Made by a program: the position numbers and the translations under genes
The notes under the pieces: model-generated
Told to the model about the DNA's origin: nothing
The model's database searches: none
The model's input: only the letters and a program-made list of their open reading frames with translations
Assembly (NCBI RefSeq): GCF_002884445.1
Contig: NZ_KZ614144.1
Span: forward strand, 2,711,441-2,775,440
DNA: 64,000 nt
DNA from: Paenibacillus castaneae
GTDB taxonomy: Bacteria > Bacillota > Bacilli > Paenibacillales > Paenibacillaceae
Reading direction: 5' to 3'
Shown: positions 37,739 through 45,181 of the stretch, piece by piece
How the letters are laid out: each line of letters begins with the position of its first letter
Position numbering within the stretch: the stretch's first letter is position 1

Positions 37739-38296
37739 ATGCGTATCGAAAATGAGAAAATATATCCCAATTGCGAAATCATTACAAGGACAGTAGAGGT
37801 TGGCGGACTTACGAAATCGCAGCTTATCGAGAAATTGCAACAATACTCTATCTTGATGAATGAGTCTGGAGAGAGGCTATTAGCTGATGATAAATTTACG
37901 ACTTCTGATACAAAGTACAGCCTGCAGACCGTTGAACTAACCGTTGGCGACCTTGGCTTTCATGATGGAGCTACTACGGCTCAGATCTTTAAAAGAGCGA
38001 GCGAACTTGGTTTGGAATTGTGTCCGCTTGAGCTGGGGCCTCACCTAAGACTGGAGTATCTGGATCAGCCTGAAGGTTATTTTGGGAATCCTTTACGGCG
38101 ACATCAAGCTCCAGCTGGCTCCATCACAATAGCATCGGAGATACTATCTGAAGACGATGACTTTCCGAAAGGTTTATATCTTAGACGAATTAACGGCGTG
38201 TTGTGGCTCCGGGGATACCGTGCTGATCATCTGCACGTTTGGAATCCTGGTGATCATTTTATCTTTTGTCAAACAAAAAAGAACTTAAAGGAGTGA
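37739..38296 (+). CDS. Cassette protein of unknown function, copy 1
   Basis: 185 residues (MRIENEKIYPNCEIITRTVE ...). It looks soluble, ends HVWNPGDHFIFCQTKK. A near-identical copy lies at 52585-53142 (8 amino-acid differences by eye), including upstream DNA from GATTATATCGG and downstream DNA through the left site. RBS TTAGGAGTGA. The flanking hairpins of the two copies differ, as expected for a mobile cassette. No function recognised. Confidence 0.85.
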   Translation: MRIENEKIYPNCEIITRTVEVGGLTKSQLIEKLQQYSILMNESGERLLADDKFTTSDTKYSLQTVELTVGDLGFHDGATTAQIFKRASELGLELCPLELGPHLRLEYLDQPEGYFGNPLRRHQAPAGSITIASEILSEDDDFPKGLYLRRINGVLWLRGYRADHLHVWNPGDHFIFCQTKKNLKE

Positions 38297-38328
38297 AAAA
38301 TTATCAGAGATTACCCAGATATTTTACT

Positions 38329-38423
38329 AAGCTAACGGGTAACGTTAGTTAAACACAAAATGGAGCAGATGCAGTCGGCAGCTACTCCATTTTTTATTAC
38401 GCTAACGGGCAGAATAACGTATT
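38329..38423 (+). repeat. Cassette repeat, hairpin family A
   Basis: Left site GCTA around ACGGGTAACG with TTAGTT; hairpin TGGAGCAG / CTACTCCA; right site ACGCTA around ACGGGCAGAA with TAACGT. The module from TTAGTTAAACAC to ACGGGCAG is identical to those at 58,814 and 60,654. Confidence 0.88.
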
Positions 38424-38480
38424 AAGTTGCATATCCATTCACCTCATTTCGTCTTTGGAGCACCCCGAATCGAGGATAGG

Positions 38481-40241
38481 TTATGTTCTTGCTGGATCTG
38501 GCTTCAAGCTGGATATCATTTCTTTTTGAGACTCTTTGTTAGATAATGAGATACATTCACGGAAAGCGAAATGTTTACAACCCAGACATTTATTCAAATC
38601 TAGTTGCAATAGAGCGAAGTCAAGCGCCTCACCCGTATGCTCGAATAAATGTTCAGCGCCAATTAGCGAATACAACGCTGTTTTTTTCAATACTTCCAAA
38701 GGCTGAGATTGAATTCCCGATATAAGAACCATCCCGCCAAACTTCTTGAAGTGTTTCACCAAGCTAGCCAGGTTAGACTCACCTGTTGTATCCATAAAGG
38801 GTACTTTTCCCATGCGCAGAAGTAACACTTTCGGCCTTAGATGAATGGTGTCCATGATCGACTTCTCAAACATGTTCGCGGCACCGAAGAAGAGGGGGCC
38901 TTCTATGGTATATATCCCGATTTGTGGACAATCATGGCTTTCCGTTACCATATGGGCTTTCACTTTTTCATGTTTAGCTTTTGGGTCAGGCAATACTTTG
39001 GAAACTATTAAGCCGTCACTCATTCTTTTCACAAACAGAAGAACGGCCAAGATTAATCCGACTTCAACTGCAGTCGTTAAATTCGTAAAGACAGTTAGGA
39101 AAAAGGTGATGAGGAGGACTACGGAATCGCTCGTTTTGGTTTTCAAGACGTGGGCGAATTCTTTTCGTTCACTCATATTCCAAGCAACCAGCATCAGAAT
39201 AGGTGCCATACTAGCAAGTGGGATCTCCGATGCGTAAGGTGCAAACAATATGAGCACCAGTAATACAACAATGCCATGTATGACACCGGACAGAGGCGAG
39301 ACCGCACCGTTTTTGATATTGGTTGCTGTCCGTGCAATGGCTCCTGTCGCTGGAATGCCCCCAAAGAGAGGGGTTATCATATTGGCGACGCCTTGCCCTA
39401 TCAGTTCACGATTGCTGTTATGACGACTTCCGGTCATACCATCGGCAACAACCGCAGATAACAAGGATTCGATGCCGCCCAACATGGCAATAATAAAGGC
39501 GGGGCGAATCAGGGTTTCAATACGATCCCAGGTTAGATCAGGAAAATGGAAATGGGGTAATGTGCTTGGAATAACTCCAAATGACGACCCAATCGTTGAT
39601 ACGTCTCCTTTGAAGAATACTGTCGCCACTACAGTGGATACGACAAGCCCTACTAAGGAACCTGGTACCTTCGGTAGAAATCTCGGCGTTAGGAGGATGA
39701 CCGCCAAACAAACCCCAGCGGTTATGACACTGTAAATATTTGTAGTTGTCAGATGCACCACAATTTCCTTCATGTTGGGTAGAAAATTCTCATGTTTCTC
39801 AATACCGATTAGCCCTAAAAAGTTGGCAATTTGACCGCTAAAGATGATCACGGCGATTCCTGCGGTGAATCCTATGGTTACAGGACGAGGGATAAACTTA
39901 ATCAACGCACCAAGTTTAAATACCCCCATAAGAACAAGGATAATTCCCGCCAAAAATCCCGCGATCAATAAATTTTCGTATCCATATTGAATGACGATCG
40001 CGAAGAGGATCGGAATAAATGCGCCGGTTGGGCCACCTATTTGAAATTTAGAGCCTCCGAACAAGGAAATACAAATACCGGCAACGATGGTTGTATAAAT
40101 GCCATATTCCGGTTTCACACCGGCAGCAATAGCAAACGCCATCCCTAATGGAATGGCGATAATGCCAACAATGAGGCCTGAAATGAGATCCTTACGGAAT
40201 GCGGCTGCATGGTATCCTTCCAATCGTCCCGTCCATTTCAT
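38481..40241 (-). CDS. SulP-family anion transporter with STAS domain
   Basis: 586 residues: about 10-12 membrane helices (GLIVGIIAIPLGMAFAIAAG, GPTGAFIPI, then GANMITPLFGGIPATGAIARTATN-type motif) and a C-terminal STAS domain (IYTIEGPLFFGAANMFEKS; LLRMGKVPFMDTTGESNL). The tail adds CLGCKHFAFREC, a possible metal site. SulP transporters carry sulfate or bicarbonate; the adjacent carbonic-anhydrase remnant favours bicarbonate. It lies downstream of arsR. ATG 40241 follows AGAGAAGG. Confidence 0.9.
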   Translation of the reverse strand: MKWTGRLEGYHAAAFRKDLISGLIVGIIAIPLGMAFAIAAGVKPEYGIYTTIVAGICISLFGGSKFQIGGPTGAFIPILFAIVIQYGYENLLIAGFLAGIILVLMGVFKLGALIKFIPRPVTIGFTAGIAVIIFSGQIANFLGLIGIEKHENFLPNMKEIVVHLTTTNIYSVITAGVCLAVILLTPRFLPKVPGSLVGLVVSTVVATVFFKGDVSTIGSSFGVIPSTLPHFHFPDLTWDRIETLIRPAFIIAMLGGIESLLSAVVADGMTGSRHNSNRELIGQGVANMITPLFGGIPATGAIARTATNIKNGAVSPLSGVIHGIVVLLVLILFAPYASEIPLASMAPILMLVAWNMSERKEFAHVLKTKTSDSVVLLITFFLTVFTNLTTAVEVGLILAVLLFVKRMSDGLIVSKVLPDPKAKHEKVKAHMVTESHDCPQIGIYTIEGPLFFGAANMFEKSIMDTIHLRPKVLLLRMGKVPFMDTTGESNLASLVKHFKKFGGMVLISGIQSQPLEVLKKTALYSLIGAEHLFEHTGEALDFALLQLDLNKCLGCKHFAFRECISLSNKESQKEMISSLKPDPART

Positions 40242-40265
40242 CTGATATACCTTCTCTTCTTCATA

Positions 40266-40292
40266 TATTTGATTATTTGAATATATATGAAA
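40266..40292. promoter_or_regulatory. Candidate ArsR operator upstream of sulP
   Basis: A+T-rich imperfect repeats of ATTTGAATAT/ATATTCAAAT type (TATTTGATTATTTGAATATA). The same motif recurs upstream of arsR at about 40775-40790 and 40870-40905, so the regulator probably controls both. Confidence 0.5.
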
Positions 40293-40354
40293 TGTTACTC
40301 CTGTCAACGATCAATGTCAATCGCTAAAATCGAACATTGCTTAGCAGGTTCCAG

Positions 40355-40416
40355 ATTGAAAAACAAAAAAACAAGGTGATCCCTGGTGTTACTCACGGAT
40401 GCCCTTGTTTTTTCGT
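40355..40416. terminator. Hairpin terminator between arsR and sulP
   Basis: Arms AAAAAACAAGG and CCTTGTTTTTT with a loop of about 30 bases. A/T runs on both sides make it potentially bidirectional. Confidence 0.7.
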
Positions 40417-40746
40417 TTATGATTCATTTCGAATGACCTCAAGTAATGAAATGGCATCAACTAGATGATTATCGAAGATCTGCTTCGTGACTGCTAGTAA
40501 CTCCTTAATCAGCGGGTCCCGTAATGAATAAATGACCGAAGTTCCATCTTTTAAGCTCGTGACCACATTTTTATTTCGCAATACCGACAATTGCTGAGAA
40601 ACGGCAGAACCTTCCGACCCCAAAATACTTTGTAATTCATTTACGTTTTTATCTCCTTCGCTCAGAACCTCAAGAATTCGAATTCTCATTGGATGAGCTA
40701 AAGCTTTAAAAAAATCGGCTTTAAACTGTTGAATATTTTGATTCAT
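40417..40746 (-). CDS. ArsR-family transcriptional regulator
   Basis: 109-residue winged-helix repressor: FFKALAHPMRIRILEVLSEG, VNELQSILGSEGSAVSQQLS and LRNKNVVTSLKDGTSVIYSLRD. It lacks the ELCVCDL metal box, so metal sensing is not evident. The ATG at 40746 follows AAGGGAG. It likely controls sulP and the degenerate carbonic-anhydrase gene on the other side. Confidence 0.9.
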   Translation of the reverse strand: MNQNIQQFKADFFKALAHPMRIRILEVLSEGDKNVNELQSILGSEGSAVSQQLSVLRNKNVVTSLKDGTSVIYSLRDPLIKELLAVTKQIFDNHLVDAISLLEVIRNES

Positions 40747-40918
40747 GGCGTATGCTCCCTTAATGTGTTTAAACTTTTGAATATATGAATATAATAGCAC
40801 ATATTTTCGAACCGAACATCGTGGAAGAAGGTACAATCCAGCACATCAATTGTTTTTTGGTTGTAACTGCTGTATATTTGAATATTTGATTATTTGATTG
40901 TTTGAAATCAAAACTTCA

Positions 40919-40964
40919 CAACGCGCACAGCTTTCTGCGCGCGACGTTGTGAAGTTGAATTAAT
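40919..40964. terminator. Strong hairpin upstream of the carbonic-anhydrase remnant
   Basis: Arms AACTTCACAACG and CGTTGTGAAGTT with an inner CGCGCA/TGCGCG stem. No T-run follows on the plus strand; it could be an operator or RNA element. Confidence 0.5.
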
Positions 40965-40980
40965 GATAATAAAGGAGTGG

Positions 40981-41156
40981 ATGCGAATGCCAAACATTAC
41001 GGGAAATGATTCACGACAAGATTCGCAATCCTTTTACGAACAGCATTAAATGAGAAGTTAGCGAACGGTGAATTGAAAATAATTGGTGGCGAGTATCATC
41101 TGGCGTCAGGGATGGTGACTTGGATCGACTCATCCCTTAGCGTATATTTACGTTAA
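40981..41156 (+). pseudogene. Remnant of a beta-carbonic anhydrase gene
   Basis: A ribosome site AAAGGAG and ATG start encode MRMPNI, like the beta-carbonic-anhydrase N-terminus, then break. At 41046-41156 the C-terminal signature NEKLANGELKIIGGEYHLASG then VTW is readable. Most of the enzyme is deleted and frames change. SulP and carbonic anhydrase commonly pair, so this was probably a bicarbonate-uptake unit with the divergent sulP. Confidence 0.65.
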
Positions 41157-41263
41157 AATGTTGCCGAAACCTCACTATGAACAAGTACCGGTGGTTTTTA
41201 TTTTATCAAAGCACTCGGACCAGGTAAGACATTTATAGCTCAAGCCATCATCTAAAATTTGGA

Positions 41264-41569
41264 TCATGGAGTTAATTTGTTTTTTTTCTCTTCAAGCTGC
41301 GTACGTTTTTCTCGCGCCATTTCCTCCCATCGCTCTGATGGCGGGAGCGTTTCGAAACCTTCGAGCAGCACGCCGATTTCTGGAATCGTAAAGCCGGTTT
41401 GCTGCGCAATTTTTATGAATGTGATTCGCTCAATTAGATTTTCAGCATAGCGGCGCTGACCGTTTATTCGTTCCGGTGGCGGCAAAAATCCAATAGATTC
41501 ATAATAACGAAGCGTAGACGCGTTTATATCGGCTTTTGCTGCTAACTTTCCGATGCTGAGACTTGGCAA
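41264..41569 (-). CDS. MerR-family metal-type regulator
   Basis: 101 residues: LSIGKLAAKADINASTLRYYE then IGFLPPPERINGQRRY, a dimerisation helix with QQTGFTIPEIGVLL, and a short C-terminus without the usual Cys cluster. TTG start at 41569 behind GGAGGT. Divergent from two broken genes with a classical MerR promoter between them. Confidence 0.87.
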   Translation of the reverse strand: MPSLSIGKLAAKADINASTLRYYESIGFLPPPERINGQRRYAENLIERITFIKIAQQTGFTIPEIGVLLEGFETLPPSERWEEMAREKRTQLEEKKNKLTP

Positions 41570-41585
41570 AGGAATTTACCTCCCC

Positions 41586-41616
41586 CTGACTTAAAGTTAA
41601 CTTTAAGTTTTATAAT
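41586..41616 (+). promoter_or_regulatory. MerR-type promoter/operator
   Basis: -35-like CTGACT (41586-41591), -10 TATAAT (41611-41616), with the long 19-base spacer typical of MerR targets. A perfect 20-base palindrome ACTTAAAGTTAACTTTAAGT (41589-41608) fills the spacer. Confidence 0.85.
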
Positions 41617-41648
41617 AAAAGTATAGTCGGAATGAGGTGGTGGAGTAA

Positions 41649-41899
41649 ATGAAAACAAGGAATGGCTAGCGGGGCTTGGTGTTCTTGGAGCATGCGCGCT
41701 ATGTTGTGCAATACCCTTGCTTGGCGACGCGGCAGTTCTTGGCATATCTTCTTTCTTTTTAAATCCAGTGGTGATTGTGATATTGGCTCTTGTTCTTATT
41801 ATTGTTGCAGTCGTTATTTATCAGCGCTGAAAGGCAAATGGAACATCGTGTATGAAACCAGGCTGCAGCTGCACTTCTTGTGCAAGTGGAAGGAGCTAA
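41649..41899 (+). pseudogene. Broken small membrane protein with Cys motifs, MerR-controlled
   Basis: The ancestral reading is MKTKEWLAGLGVLGACALCC then AIPLLGDAAVLGISSFFLNP and a second hydrophobic helix ending VVIYQR, then a Cys-rich tail (NGTSCMKPGCSCTSCASGRS). One A is missing near 41658, shifting the frame after five codons, and an in-frame TGA (41828) interrupts before the tail. The position behind a MerR promoter and the Cys pairs suggest metal handling. Confidence 0.65.
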
Positions 41900-41903
41900 G
41901 CGT

Positions 41904-42215
41904 ATGAAAAAAGAAATACCGGTTGCTTGCTGCCATATCGTTTTCACGAAAGAAGAACGTATAGATTACAAGGACGCTGGGGGCGAATTAGAAAAAAGAA
42001 GGCTAGGAGTTGCGGAGATTGAGTAAGGGTTTGAGTATCAATTTCCTAGTGATTCGGATACGCTGCGTCTGTTATATGATTGGATTAGCTTGGAGCGAAA
42101 ATGCTGTCCGTTTTTAACGTTCACGGTTAGCGCAAGTCACGAAAACGAACCAATTTTGTTGCAGCTAACGGGAAATGCCGAAGCAAAGCTTTCTTACGTG
42201 ATGAGCTCACGATAA
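41904..42215 (+). pseudogene. Second broken gene of the MerR-controlled unit
   Basis: The frame is uninterrupted except for one TAA at 42024: MKKEIPVACCHIVFTKEERI ... VAEIE-stop-GFEYQFPSDSDTLR ... LERKCCPFLTFTV ... ILLQLTGNAEAK. The ACC and KCCPF cysteines resemble a small protein that accompanies MerR-type metal operons. A single G-to-T change (GAA to TAA) would explain the stop. RBS GGAAGGAG. Confidence 0.62.
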
Positions 42216-42237
42216 ATGAAGGACTCTATATAGACGA

Positions 42238-42268
42238 TGAAGGAGCTGCCGTGGCAGCTTCTTTTTAC
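42238..42268 (+). terminator. Terminator after the MerR-controlled unit
   Basis: Hairpin GAGCTGCC / GGCAGCTTC with a T-run. Confidence 0.8.
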
Positions 42269-42311
42269 ATCTTTACAAAATATAGAATTTTGTACATATG
42301 TACTATTAGGC

Positions 42312-42390
42312 GTTGAACTAACGGAGAACGATAGTTGAACAAACATGGAGTAGTTTGCTGCGGCAGCTGCTCCCTTTCTTTGTTAAACTA
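42312..42390 (+). repeat. Cassette repeat, hairpin family B, split by IS110
   Basis: Left site GTTGAACTA / TAGTTGAAC around ACGGAGAACGA; hairpin GGAGTAG..CTGCTCCC; the right site stops after GTTAAACTA at 42390. Its other half, ACGGGCAGGTTAATGCAAT, resumes at 43970 beyond the insertion sequence. Confidence 0.85.
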
Positions 42391-42519
42391 TACCAGCTAA
42401 TAGCCTGTCAATATTTAATTATTAATGAAGTAAACGAAGGATGTTATACTGGTAAAAATGCATGACAAATAACCGCCCCAAAGAATTTGGGAAGGTTTTC
42501 CTCGATATCTAAACGTTGC

Positions 42520-43725
42520 TTATTCAGTCAATCGGAAAGGTTCTTTCTTGGTCAAAATCGCATATATCCAATGGATTAGTCTATTTACACAAGCGATCAC
42601 GGCTACTTTAAATAGTTTGCCTTCTGCACGCTTTTTGTCGTAATAAGCTCTTATTCTCTTGTTACGTGAGCCTTTCAGTCCACACCTTACAGCTTGATAT
42701 AAAGCTGTCCGAAGCCTTCTAGAACCACGTTTGGTGATTTTATTTCGGGTTGCTGTAAACTTGCCGGAAGAAAAGACGCTTGGATCAATCCCAGTAAACG
42801 CAACCAGTTTCTTCGCGTGATCGAACCGATCAATTTCTCCGACCTCAGCTAAAATTGTTGCTGCAATTTTGGTGCCAATGCCGGGTATCGATTGGATTAG
42901 ATCGTACTCCATTAATTCTTCAGCCAGAGTTTCTATCGATTTATCCAGTTTCGTTAGATGCTCCTGGTACTGAAGAAGTAAATTAATGAATAACTCTAAT
43001 GAGATTAAATGACTCGGAAAAGCGGTCTCTCTGAAGGGATTTCGCTTTGCAGCAGCCATTAGTTTCTGTGCCCGATCTAGCGACCACCGGTTCGAGGTAA
43101 CATGTCCAACAAGGCGTTTTATGTTCGCCGTAACGTTTTCCTCGGACAACGCTAGCACCGATTGAGACGTTGGATACTGGGCCAGGAAACGAAGTGATAC
43201 CTTAGAATAAAGGTCACCAAACACGCCATGATACTCTGGAAAGACTTGATCCAGTACCGCTTGAAACTGCAACTTTACCTGGACATATATTTCAGTCAGT
43301 GACTCATGTTGCCGTGTCAGGTAACGCAGGTTCATCAGATACTGACCCCGTTTTTTGTAAGGCTCCAGCTCTTCTTTGTAGAACATTTCGCCCAACTGGT
43401 ATGCGTCAGCAACATCCGTTTTCACCTTACGTAAATTCATCTTTTTCGCTTGGTGTGAAATTAATGGATTGATAACGATATACAGATATTGATGATCATC
43501 TAGAAACTGAATAACAGGACTATGATAATGACCTGTTGCTTCTAACACAATGGCCGGACGCTGCCCAGCAAAGGACTCCACGTTTTGAGCAAAGCGGAGG
43601 AAGGATGCTAATCCCTCAAGATTATGCTCAAATCGAAAGGTCTTTCCGTAGGGCGTTCCTCGATCTGAAAAAGCTTGTGCATGACTTTCTCCTTTAGATA
43701 CATCTAATCCAATGACAGGATTCAT
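42520..43725 (-). CDS. IS110-family transposase (bridge-RNA-guided recombinase type)
   Basis: 401 residues. The N-terminal RuvC-like DEDD domain begins MNPVIGLDVSKGESHAQAF, with VLEATGHYHSPVIQFL and KTDVADAYQLGEM; the C-terminal Transposase_20 domain has LIQSIPGIGTKIAATILAEV and FTGIDPSVFSSGKFTATRNK then RGSRRLRTALYQA with the family Ser. It appears complete. Confidence 0.95.
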   Translation of the reverse strand: MNPVIGLDVSKGESHAQAFSDRGTPYGKTFRFEHNLEGLASFLRFAQNVESFAGQRPAIVLEATGHYHSPVIQFLDDHQYLYIVINPLISHQAKKMNLRKVKTDVADAYQLGEMFYKEELEPYKKRGQYLMNLRYLTRQHESLTEIYVQVKLQFQAVLDQVFPEYHGVFGDLYSKVSLRFLAQYPTSQSVLALSEENVTANIKRLVGHVTSNRWSLDRAQKLMAAAKRNPFRETAFPSHLISLELFINLLLQYQEHLTKLDKSIETLAEELMEYDLIQSIPGIGTKIAATILAEVGEIDRFDHAKKLVAFTGIDPSVFSSGKFTATRNKITKRGSRRLRTALYQAVRCGLKGSRNKRIRAYYDKKRAEGKLFKVAVIACVNRLIHWIYAILTKKEPFRLTE

Positions 43726-43969
43726 TCAATCACTCCTCATATTATATTCGCTGGCAACCCCTAACCTTCTTGTCGTCCACATTATCGCATGTGATTCGGG
43801 ATCATGGTCCCAACCAGCCTAATCATGGTTTAACAAGTAGGGGGGATGAACTGTATAGCTCTCGGGATCTAGCTCCCACGGGCAGGTACGTTCTATCCCC
43901 GGCTACCGCTATCTTACGACCACACAAAAATGAGGTCCACCAGAAAGATCTGGTGACCTCATAATACGA
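43726..43969 (-). ncRNA. Predicted bridge RNA region of the IS110 element
   Basis: Read on the minus strand: a 5' hairpin TGAGGTC..CCAGA / TCTGG..GACCTCA (43931-43961), then a stem GGGGATAGAAC / GTTCATCCCC (43842-43900) with an inner GGGA/TCCC stem. The internal loop carries ACCTGCCCGT (43878-43887 complement), identical over 10 bases to the minus-strand flank at 43970-43979. The opposite side carries CTATAC, complementary to the other flank near 42388-42393. This matches a target-binding loop in principle. Confidence 0.6.
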
Positions 43970-43988
43970 ACGGGCAGGTTAATGCAAT
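43970..43988 (+). repeat. Cassette right site, distal half after IS110
   Basis: ACGGGCAGGTTAATGCAAT continues the right site interrupted at 42390. Confidence 0.8.
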
Positions 43989-44120
43989 AGGCTGTTTTCG
44001 AAAAAATGTTTCCTTTTTACTACTTTTTTAATAATTACCTGCTAAGATCATAGTATAAAAAGGTGTTGTTTGAAATTTCAGTAATAGTGTTAACATCTAA
44101 CTGAATATGGAGGCGGAAAA

Positions 44121-44270
44121 ATGTTTAATAAAGACTCAGAGAAGAATAAAGGCTCAAAGAATAGATTTGAAGAAATCCTTACAGAAAATGGCGTGGCTAA
44201 TGGAAACAGAATAATAGTAGATAAAGAAACAGGAATTCATTATTTAACACACTTTATCTTGTTCAACTAA
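44121..44270 (+). pseudogene. Truncated DUF6440-like small protein ending in the cassette site
   Basis: 49 residues. The C-terminal half, NGNRIIVDKETGIHYL, fits DUF6440-type proteins, which normally continue with a Gly-rich tail. Here the frame runs into the left site, whose TAA at 44268 supplies the stop. RBS TGGAGGCGG. Either a naturally short product or a gene cut by recombination at the site. Confidence 0.55.
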
Positions 44271-44355
44271 CGGGGAACGATAGTTGAACAAACATGGAGT
44301 AGTTTGCTGCGGCAGCTGCTCCCTTTCTTTGTTAAACTAACTGGCAGTTTAATGA
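44261..44355 (+). repeat. Cassette repeat, hairpin family B
   Basis: Left site is a perfect inverted repeat: GTTCAACTA / TAGTTGAAC around ACGGGGAACGA. Hairpin GGAGTAG / CTGCTCCC with TGCTGCGGCAG at the tip; right site AAACTA around ACTGGCAGTT with TAATG. Confidence 0.9.
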
Positions 44356-44424
44356 AACAAAAAGCCCAATCAATACGTATACATTATATGGAATTAATGG
44401 TAAGTGCAAGAAAGGAGGCCGACA

Positions 44425-44668
44425 TTGAAACTGACATTTAAGCTTATTGCAGTGCTGTTAGGACTGTATCTTATTTATGAAGCTTACTCGATTTATACAT
44501 TTACCGCCAGAAGTCCAAACGGAAGTATGGGAATTCGTAAGTTTTTTTTTTGATAACCTCTTCATTCCAGCGACAGATTTTCACTTACATGCGTATGGAA
44601 TTTCCTTTTTCTTAGCAGGAGTTTTAATTGCATTAACCCCCTTTATTCGTATCAAACGAAAAAGCTAA
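44425..44668 (+). pseudogene. Small two-helix membrane protein with a T10 frameshift
   Basis: TTG at 44425 behind AAAGGAGG encodes MKLTFKLIAVLLGLYLIYEA then ...GSMGIRKFFF and a TGA directly after a run of ten T. Shortening the run to nine gives KFFFDNLFIPATDFHLHAYG then a second membrane helix and the end IRIKRKS, whose TAA lies in the cassette site. Transcriptional slippage on T10 could still make the full protein; a sequencing error is also possible. Confidence 0.6.
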
Positions 44669-44686
44669 CGAGGAGCGATAGCTGAA
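44662..44686 (+). repeat. Lone cassette left site
   Basis: AAGCTA / TAGCTG around ACGAGGAGCGA, with no central hairpin or right site before the next gene. Its TAA ends the preceding frame. Confidence 0.7.
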
Positions 44687-44712
44687 ATACAAGCTACTTA
44701 GAGGAGTCATGT

Positions 44713-45096
44713 ATGAATTATTTGAAGCGTTATGTTTGGATTGAAGCTGAAGAATGGCTCGAAGACTCATGGGATTGTAACAATTGTAATACCGATGTTA
44801 TTGTTGTCTATTCGGATCGCTCCAAATGGATTGCGAGCTTTTTCACTTATCTAAACATCGAGACGTTAAGGCAAAAGAATATACAAACTGGAGAATGCAT
44901 GAACGGTTCGTATTTTTGGTCCAGCGACATGGTGTTAATTGACGTTATTAGCAGGGAAAGAATTGAACAACTTATCGAACATTTAATTGAACACGATAAC
45001 TTTCAATCGGTTTTCAATCGGTACCCCGATGTAGATGTGGAAGAAGATGAGCACTATCCTGTTGGATTTTTTATTACTGAAGAGTCGCTGCGCTAA
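44713..45096 (+). CDS. Cassette protein of unknown function, acidic
   Basis: 127 residues, strongly acidic (YVWIEAEEWLEDSWDCNNCN ... DVDVEEDEHYPVGFFITEES). It has the look of small immunity-like proteins but no motif I can name. Its TAA stop is part of the following left site (CGC TAA CGGG). Confidence 0.7.
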   Translation: MNYLKRYVWIEAEEWLEDSWDCNNCNTDVIVVYSDRSKWIASFFTYLNIETLRQKNIQTGECMNGSYFWSSDMVLIDVISRERIEQLIEHLIEHDNFQSVFNRYPDVDVEEDEHYPVGFFITEESLR

Positions 45097-45115
45097 CGGG
45101 GAACGCTATTATGAA
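45090..45115 (+). repeat. Lone cassette left site upstream of the recombinase gene
   Basis: GCGCTA around ACGGGGAACG then CTATTATG; the second arm is degenerate. Confidence 0.65.
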
Positions 45116-45181
45116 TCAATCGGTCTAAAACCTTTTATTAGAAGCAAACTAGAATTAACTGCTCTAATAGGAGGTTTTAAT

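Larger units (their letters stand above)
42391..43969 (-). mobile_element. IS110-family insertion sequence inside a cassette right site
   Basis: About 1.58 kb with no terminal inverted repeats, as in IS110. The left flank ends GTTAAACTA and the right flank begins ACGGGCAGG, which together recreate a right site like GTTAAACTAACGGGCAGG. The exact ends are uncertain by a few bases. It contains the transposase and an upstream non-coding end with a bridge-RNA-like hairpin. Confidence 0.8.

Noticed and set aside
41662..41907. 81-codon plus-strand frame with many Trp and Cys near the MerR gene
   Set aside because: It is an out-of-frame shadow of the frameshifted membrane-protein gene; the meaningful translation is in another frame.
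43770..43964. 64-codon frame in the IS110 upstream end
   Set aside because: It covers the predicted bridge RNA hairpins and has no ribosome site.
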